This document shows positions 58,901 through 64,000 of a DNA stretch of 64,000 nucleotides, piece by piece. Made by a program: the position numbers and the translations under genes. The notes below the pieces were generated by a model that was not told the DNA's origin, did no database searches, and saw only the letters and a list, made by a program, of their open reading frames with translations. Origin of the DNA: Galaxea fascicularis (Eukaryota; Cnidaria; Anthozoa; Scleractinia; Euphylliidae); contig OX419345.1 of assembly GCA_948470475.1 (NCBI GenBank), forward strand, positions 407,501 to 471,500, written 5' to 3'. The stretch's first letter is position 1, and the number at the start of each line of letters is the position of its first letter.

Positions 58901-61821
58901 ATCGACCTGAAGTACTCACACATCTCTAAAGCGGCATGATATTCTCGTCCAAAAATTTGTTTGAAAATAGTCTCAATGAAGCAGATTGCCAATTTTAATT
59001 TTCAAATTTCAAAACACTAACTGAAACCTTACCGATTTTCCTCTTTGGTACAGGGACTTGTTAAAAAGGATTTCTTTGACCTCAGAGTCTTCCCGCAATG
59101 TGCGAAAGGATCTTTGAGTCGCGGTCTCTGGAGTCTTGTGGGCAGAGGATATTATGAGGGCCTTGAGTACGCGCCCAAGAACAATCACCACACGAGTACC
59201 CCAACGGAATTTGGAACTTGCCTGTAGAAATAATAGCTTACTTAGTACATTAAAGACGAATTCAAAAGTAGATCAGATAGAACGCCTAAAAAACATTGTG
59301 CTGATGAAACTGCAGCACACAAGATTGCTCAGGAGTTTGTAAAATGAATGATATTTTGAATTCATCCTTTTTTATCTCATTTCTCTTGGGAAACCTTCTC
59401 GATTAACAGTATGACTACCTGTATGTATTCTTTTATTATTTGATATGATAAACAGATAATAAATAGTTTTGTTATTACTAAAGCACTACTAATTGAAGGC
59501 CCTTTTTCGCGTTAAAAGAGATGGAACAGCTCTGTTAGAAACAAGTACCGGTTCCAGACGAAATCTCTTGTTTACACGTACAAATTCTGTAATGTATCCG
59601 ACAGAAAAAGGAACGGTACTTGAGAGCCCCTTGGAACGGATACTAGACCGTTTACACGTTGTTTTGTTCGAAGATCGGTAACGATAGAGCCCGCGATAAT
59701 TAAACAATTGAAAGCTGCTTCTGTTAGTTGTTCATATGCGTTTCTGTCCTTCTGTGACTTTGCTGTATCTAATGAATGCTGTATAGTTTCTTCAGCAAAT
59801 ATATCAAGCAAAGTTTCCGTTTCCTCATCAATCCAAGGCCCATTCAATGCTTTGGTTGACTTTTTAGTTGCTTTCGCTCTGTCCCCCTCCAACTTCTCCG
59901 CCATCAGATTATTTTTAGACTTTTTAACCTAACACGCATGCGACGTACGCTAAACAACAGACGTACAGTTTACAGGTCAAATTTTGTCCGAGCCGTTCGT
60001 CTTTTTATCCGAGCCGTTCCAATTTTTCGCTCGTGTAAACGGGCTTTGAAAAGACTGGGTAATTCAAATGTCAAATGTTTGATCAATAACGTAGATTTAC
60101 GAGACTGGGAAATTTGCTGTAGCGATGAACTTGAACTGGTTGGAGAAATCAATGGTTTAAGGCACTGTGCAATAATTATCTGGAGGGGGGGTTCTAAAAT
60201 TAGCAAAGTAGGCCTTAAAATAAAGTTGCACCCCCCTGAATTAAAGTTCAAATAACTTCTTGTCCACCCCCGTCTAGAGGGGAGATTACTTTCAACCCCC
60301 ACTCCCCAACCTCCGATCCTCCCTACATCCCTCTTTACCTTTACCTTTACCAGTAAATGCTTCGTTGGGGAAGCGGAAGTGCTTGTTCAAAACCAAGTTC
60401 TTGAATATATGTTTAATATTGTTGAGATAAACTGTTCATTTTTAGTACAAGGTTTTGAAGCTGTTAATATTAATATTTCTTAAAAGATTCCAAAAATTGA
60501 TTTGATTAGCTTAAATGTAATATACATTATCTTGAGTCCATGGATTGAGATCAGACCTCTCAGTTTAACTTCTAACCCCCCCTACAAATGTTTAAGAAAT
60601 TACATCTTACCCCCCCTACCATGAGCTTTTGTTTAAGTTCAGACCCTCCCTATTAATTTTAGAACCCCCCCCCTCCAGATAATTATTGCACAGTCCCTAA
60701 AGAGGTGGTTAAACGGTCAAACATTTGCGCGTGAAGCAAATGTTGGATGAAAATCAGGGGTTTGATGTAGATCAAACATTGGAAGCCATTCAAATGCAAT
60801 GTTGAGAGAGGCGGCTAAACGGTCAAACATGCTCGTTCAGCACGCTTGGATGAAAATGTTTGATCGTTTAGCCGGGGCTTAAAAGCACCTAATTATAAAA
60901 TCATTTATTTATCAGTTGGCGGTAAAGATCTTAATTTGAATGACTTGTACTCACTATTTGCCTTGTCCATTCCCTTTTCTCTGCCAGCCATTTCTTCTTT
61001 TCTGTGAAACTTTTAAAGCTGAATCCTGCAGCTGACACATTCACGGCCATGACCGCAAAAGTCGCACTTCGAAGAGTGTGCGTTTTCTTTTCGGCATCAC
61101 TGTTTTCCTCCATGGCCAATCTTTCGCGTTCTTCTTTTTCCTTTTCCGCCTCCATGATGCGTTTAATCCTTCGCTTGGCCGACTGTTTTCTTATTTTAGT
61201 TGTTAAGTCGAGATCTGGTGGTTCACCAGTGTATTCTGAACCTCGAAGTTGTAGCAAATTTTCGCATGCCATTGTGCTTTTCGCATTCGAAGGCGACCGC
61301 ATCAGAACTGGGCCTGCGGATTGGGCTCGCCTTTTGAAGTCATCAGAATCATTAGGGTGTGCTTCCGCTTCCTCTATCGAGCTCCTCATTGGAACATTTA
61401 GATGAGCCAAGTCCTCCTTAATGTCATCCTCTTGCAGGTTTGGATATCTAATGGTTGTTTTTCCAAACGACTGTAAAAACTGATCTCTCCACATACTGCT
61501 ATTACTTCTGTTATTGTACCAAGCCACCATCCTTGCTGCATCAAGGGAAGAGCTGCGTCTTTTAGCAAGCAGGGAACTATCCCTTCGAGGTGGTTGCCCC
61601 TCTTTTGAAACGCTTTTGTTCGGTTCCTGGCAAGATGGTTTACCTTCGTCGGCAATTTCGTTACCATTTTCATCTAAGAATATTACGCGACCGCCTCGTG
61701 GAGACCACTTAGTTCCCTTGGCAACACTGTTGTGTGAAGGTGCTGGGACTTTTTTAATAGCGGGCGCAGCCGAAAAACGTCTTCTTGTTACAGACCTAGT
61801 ATCCATTTTTGGAGCAATCAA
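52925..61821 (-). CDS. CNBD2: CNBD2-like cyclic-nucleotide-binding protein
   Basis: Exons on the minus strand: 60955-61821, 59033-59221, 58438-58607, 57669-57831, 56930-57078, 56638-56710, 56481-56549, 55379-55611, 54409-54730, 53807-53955, 52925-53216. All phases agree and give 891 residues, against about 576 for human CNBD2, which is needed for sperm formation. Residues 1-289 (one exon) are disordered and Arg/Ser-rich. A first cNMP fold starts near residue 411 (YPRVVLRKGHIG, FYFIFSGSVFV). Its phosphate-binding cassette FGELSLLRNIRRTASVV keeps the Glu and Arg that contact the nucleotide. A second, diverged fold starts near 541 (NKVIVKDSSKELDWIYF, GKCSVIKVL) and is interrupted by a charged insert (NKDDEDENDKDF). 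The C-terminus (KRPMTPAR, ending SVSSSHL) is disordered. Whether exon 1 holds the true start (codon 1, or Met6) is likely but unproven; the symbol is by similarity. Confidence 0.82.
54840..55120 (+). repeat. CCAAT-rich repeat, third copy
   Basis: Shares CCAATCAGAA, GCGCGGGAAAATGCGCGCGT, GCAACAAGCGATTGGTTTT and the GCGGTTTTCAA-type ends with the pair at 3440-3930. It lies in an intron of the CNBD2-like gene. Confidence 0.65.
55686..56060. repeat. Degenerate (CTGA)n tandem repeat
   Basis: About 370 bp dominated by CTGA/GTGA/CACTGA tetramers with many substitutions (e.g. GACTGACTGACTGATTCGC). It lies in the intron between exons 56481-56549 and 55379-55611 of the CNBD2-like gene. Confidence 0.8.
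56111..56470 (+). mobile_element. tRNA-derived SINE, family A, copy 2
   Basis: Head GATCGGTTGGCTCAGTGGGT, then a B-box-like GGTCGTGGATTCAAGCC. The body matches 283-668 in reverse and ends in a (GATT)n tail at about 56440-56466. Intronic in the CNBD2-like gene. Confidence 0.8.
59572..59904 (-). CDS. Myb/SANT-like DNA-binding domain ORF, probably transposon-derived
   Basis: Begins MAEKLEGDRAKATKKS, then a single Myb/SANT-like block: GPWIDEETETLLDIFAEE with the conserved Trp, acidic pair and LL. Such one-domain proteins are encoded beside the transposase in Harbinger elements and are common in cnidarian genomes. After about 63 codons (EQLTEA) the resemblance stops and the frame runs into sequence with GTGTAAACGG motifs that also flank the other side, so the gene seems truncated by or part of a repeat. 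It lies in intron 1 of the CNBD2-like gene, same strand, but no splice link was found. Confidence 0.4.
   Translation of the reverse strand: MAEKLEGDRAKATKKSTKALNGPWIDEETETLLDIFAEETIQHSLDTAKSQKDRNAYEQLTEAAFNCLIIAGSIVTDLRTKQRVNGLVSVPRGSQVPFLFLSDTLQNLYV
60156..60702. mobile_element. 547-bp terminal-inverted-repeat element with poly-C/G blocks
   Basis: Ends mirror each other over about 45 bp: ACTGTGCAATAATTATCTGG, then a G run and TTCTAAAATTA, with the complement at 60650-60702. Several C6-9 blocks lie in the interior. Non-coding, in intron 1 of the CNBD2-like gene. Confidence 0.75.
60710..60884. repeat. Short palindromic repeat patch
   Basis: GGCTAAACGGTCAAACAT (about 60811-60828) is mirrored by ATGTTTGATCGTTTAGCC (about 60857-60874). 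A further TTAAACGGTCAAACATT occurs near 60708-60724. Probably one more MITE. Confidence 0.5.
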
Positions 61822-64000
61822 GTTTACTTCACTGTTAACCTACAATTATTCTTGACGAGTAACCAAACAATATTATCTGTTTTTATCCTGCTGCATTCAG
61901 TTGTTTTCATGAACATATTTGAGGTGATTTCTTTCGTGCTTCATTCAACGTCTTTTCACCGTCCGTTTTTTCTTTTTGATTAGATTTCCTCAATGTTGAT
62001 TATATACAAACGAAGAAACTGAGGCCTGTTTGCAGTAACAGAGAATCTCAGTAAACTTGACAGTTCAAAGCATTTTCGTGCCGTCACCACACAGCTATTG
62101 TTTAAATTTATGATTTGTTAGTTGGTTCTGTTCAAAATCATCTCATCTATATCATATTTTGCGAACCTTCACTGTCAGCTTGACCTTGATCAGCCAGTAA
62201 GGTACCATGCACCGGCGTGTTCGTTGTAGATGAACCAAACAACTTATCAAACTGTTTTAAGGAACGCTCTTTTAGCACATTAATTAAAGAATAATTTGCA
62301 TCCTAACAAAAAAAACAATAACACCAGAAACAAGAGAGCTTTTGACACAAAAGTGCAGTCGATTTATCATTTGCACGCACCTATTCCCCTAAGATTAGGT
62401 AGCCCATAATGCAATTTTTATGGTAAAGTACTGTCTTCAATGCCATATGCCGCCTCGAAGGGATCACCACCTTTTGGTGGGGTGGTTCAGTGACGCGTCT
62501 CTGTGACCCTAAGAGCTATGTCGGCTGGAGTCTTGTACTCCTGGTAGAGTCACCCATGCCGAACGGGTCGACGGGTAGAGACTAGAGTAAGCGTGGTCCT
62601 CCAATAACTAGCGATTGTACCCTCCCTCGCTAAATCTCATCCCCGTCGCCTCCGCCCGAAAAACTAACAGAAGAGAAATGCAACCTCATTCCCAGGGTCC
62701 TCTCATGCCAATATCCCAGTCCTTGAGGTCGACGTCACGGCCACGAAACGGCTCATGGGATACAGTAGTCATCGATAGCCAGCTTAGTTTGTGTCCGACA
62801 TGAACGTAAATACACGAAATGAACGCCGCAGTATGATAAAAATACAACCACTTACAACGAGAAACATGCCTAAGGTATTGAAAACCATAATTTTTACTTT
62901 AATTTTAAGTCAGTTTGTGGACGCTCCACTTACGGAATTACGAAATTTTTGGTTGTTTTGCACTGCACTTAGAAATTCTGGCCACACGGATAATTTATTT
63001 ATTTATTTAGCAGGCCCTCTTATAGGATACCTTTTTCCAGGGAAGTCACCATCCAACGGACAAAGATATTTAGTTTCGGAAGATTTTGATGGTTGGAGAG
63101 CGATTTAGGAAGGATAAAGCTGTCCGTTTTGTGAACGTTAGGACCTGACCTGCTTGCAATAGTTTCTTTTACTTGTGCCCGGATACCCAATTTGCCTATT
63201 TTGACACTTAATTAAGACTTCAATGAAGATTTTTACTTTCTTACTTACTCAAGGAGACGGCTCTTTTTGTCATTAAAGAAAGTTTGATAACAGAAGTTGT
63301 AGTGTTTATATATAAACGACGTGAAACTTTGCATGTGGTGCCTGGGAGGAGTACAGGATGATGAGTACGGACGTACTGTTGTAATTTCCGCATATTATAC
63401 GCAAGTTAGATATCGGGCAATTTATGAAAAATTATAACCCAGCTAAACTAATAGGCTCTAGGTTTCAATAATATTTAACAACAATTGTTCCAGATGAGCA
63501 AGTTTAGATTATTTCTTGCACAACTCAGTCAACAATGCTTAGAATAACTGGCATGCTGGGTGAAAACAAGCATGATGACCCCATCTTATTATATTATGCC
63601 TGCACTCAGCAGCAATATTCTTTCTTATGGTTAAAAAACCTGATTACACTGGTGTTTTGATCAGCAAATGAAATATTAAACCTTTTAATTTACAGAGAGT
63701 ACAACATGTATATATGTTGCAGATAAATATTAAATTCAGGTAAAGAATTTTTAACCTAGCAGGGTTCTCCGTTAGTTTGAAAGTAGAAGGAGAAAAAATT
63801 GCAGTAGGCGTCAGGGTTAGCTACTGATCGATTGAACTCTCTCTGTTGTAAATCAGAGTTTCTTTTTCTGATGCATGTGTTATTGCAAAAATCTTCAATT
63901 CTCTATATTTACTGGCAGCACATCGCCAAAAAAATTCCAGGTGAGCCAAAATTAAGGCCTGGAAGATTTCAGTTGATGGCCTTCAAATAGTGTTTTTTGC
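61822..64000. other. Upstream flank of the CNBD2-like gene, no confident gene
   Basis: AT-rich with one LINE-like fragment (62450-62640). A plus frame at about 62791-63108 ends LVSEDFDGWRAI and has one hydrophobic stretch (VLKTIIFTLILSQF), but opens with GTG (first ATG at 62800) and is not recognised. A half-copy of the hairpin at 10275-10440 lies near 63725-63770. Confidence 0.35.
62450..62640 (+). mobile_element. Possible LINE 5' leader fragment
   Basis: Contains GGGGTGGTTCAGTGACGCGT, CTCCTGGTAGAGTCACCC and CGACGGGTAGAGACTAG, which resemble leaders of non-LTR elements in invertebrate genomes. No ORF remains. Assignment is from memory of similar repeats and is weak. Confidence 0.3.

Noticed and set aside
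62791..63108. 105-codon plus frame with a hydrophobic segment
   Set aside because: Starts at GTG, has no recognised family and no supporting context; mentioned only in the flank description.

Overview
The window reads as nuclear DNA of an animal, most probably a cnidarian (anthozoan, stony-coral-like). Genes are intron-rich with ordinary GT-AG splice sites and encode families shared by ciliated animals. The DNA between them is AT-rich and full of short non-autonomous elements: tRNA-headed SINEs, hairpin MITEs, LINE and Penelope scraps. There is no bacterial organisation, no rRNA operon and no CRISPR. The species is an inference from gene content and repeat style. All exon boundaries were read by eye from splice sites, reading-frame phase and remembered family alignments.

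Layout. 829-7610 (+): 3' part of a KIF22/Kid-type chromokinesin. 7774-11971 (-): CFAP73 (CCDC42B), tail-to-tail with KIF22. 12218-21424 (+): TBCCD1, head-to-head with CFAP73 across 246 bp that hold an X-box-like RFX motif. 21.4-32.5 kb: a repeat-rich island with two intronless paralogues of a coiled-coil plus PD-(D/E)XK-like protein (23779-24957, and a decayed copy at 29076-30299), and between them a small tail-anchored-protein ORF split by an array of TAA-targeting MITEs. 32550-37377 (+): phosphoserine phosphatase. 40.0-40.45 kb: LINE reverse-transcriptase tail. 41000-42058 (-): intronless class A GPCR. 47998-49878 (-): unrecognised 626-codon ORF with a tandem internal duplication. 52925-61821 (-): 11-exon CNBD2-like protein with cyclic-nucleotide-binding domains. 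The rest is mostly repeats or featureless.

Functional themes. CFAP73, TBCCD1 and probably the CNBD2-like protein belong to cilium, centrosome or sperm biology; KIF22 is mitotic; PSPH is serine synthesis. The most unusual item is the coiled-coil/nuclease-like pair. Both copies carry an in-frame TGA directly after the E-x-K motif, and clear homology continues beyond it. That could be recoding, or a shared ancestral truncation; sequence alone does not decide.
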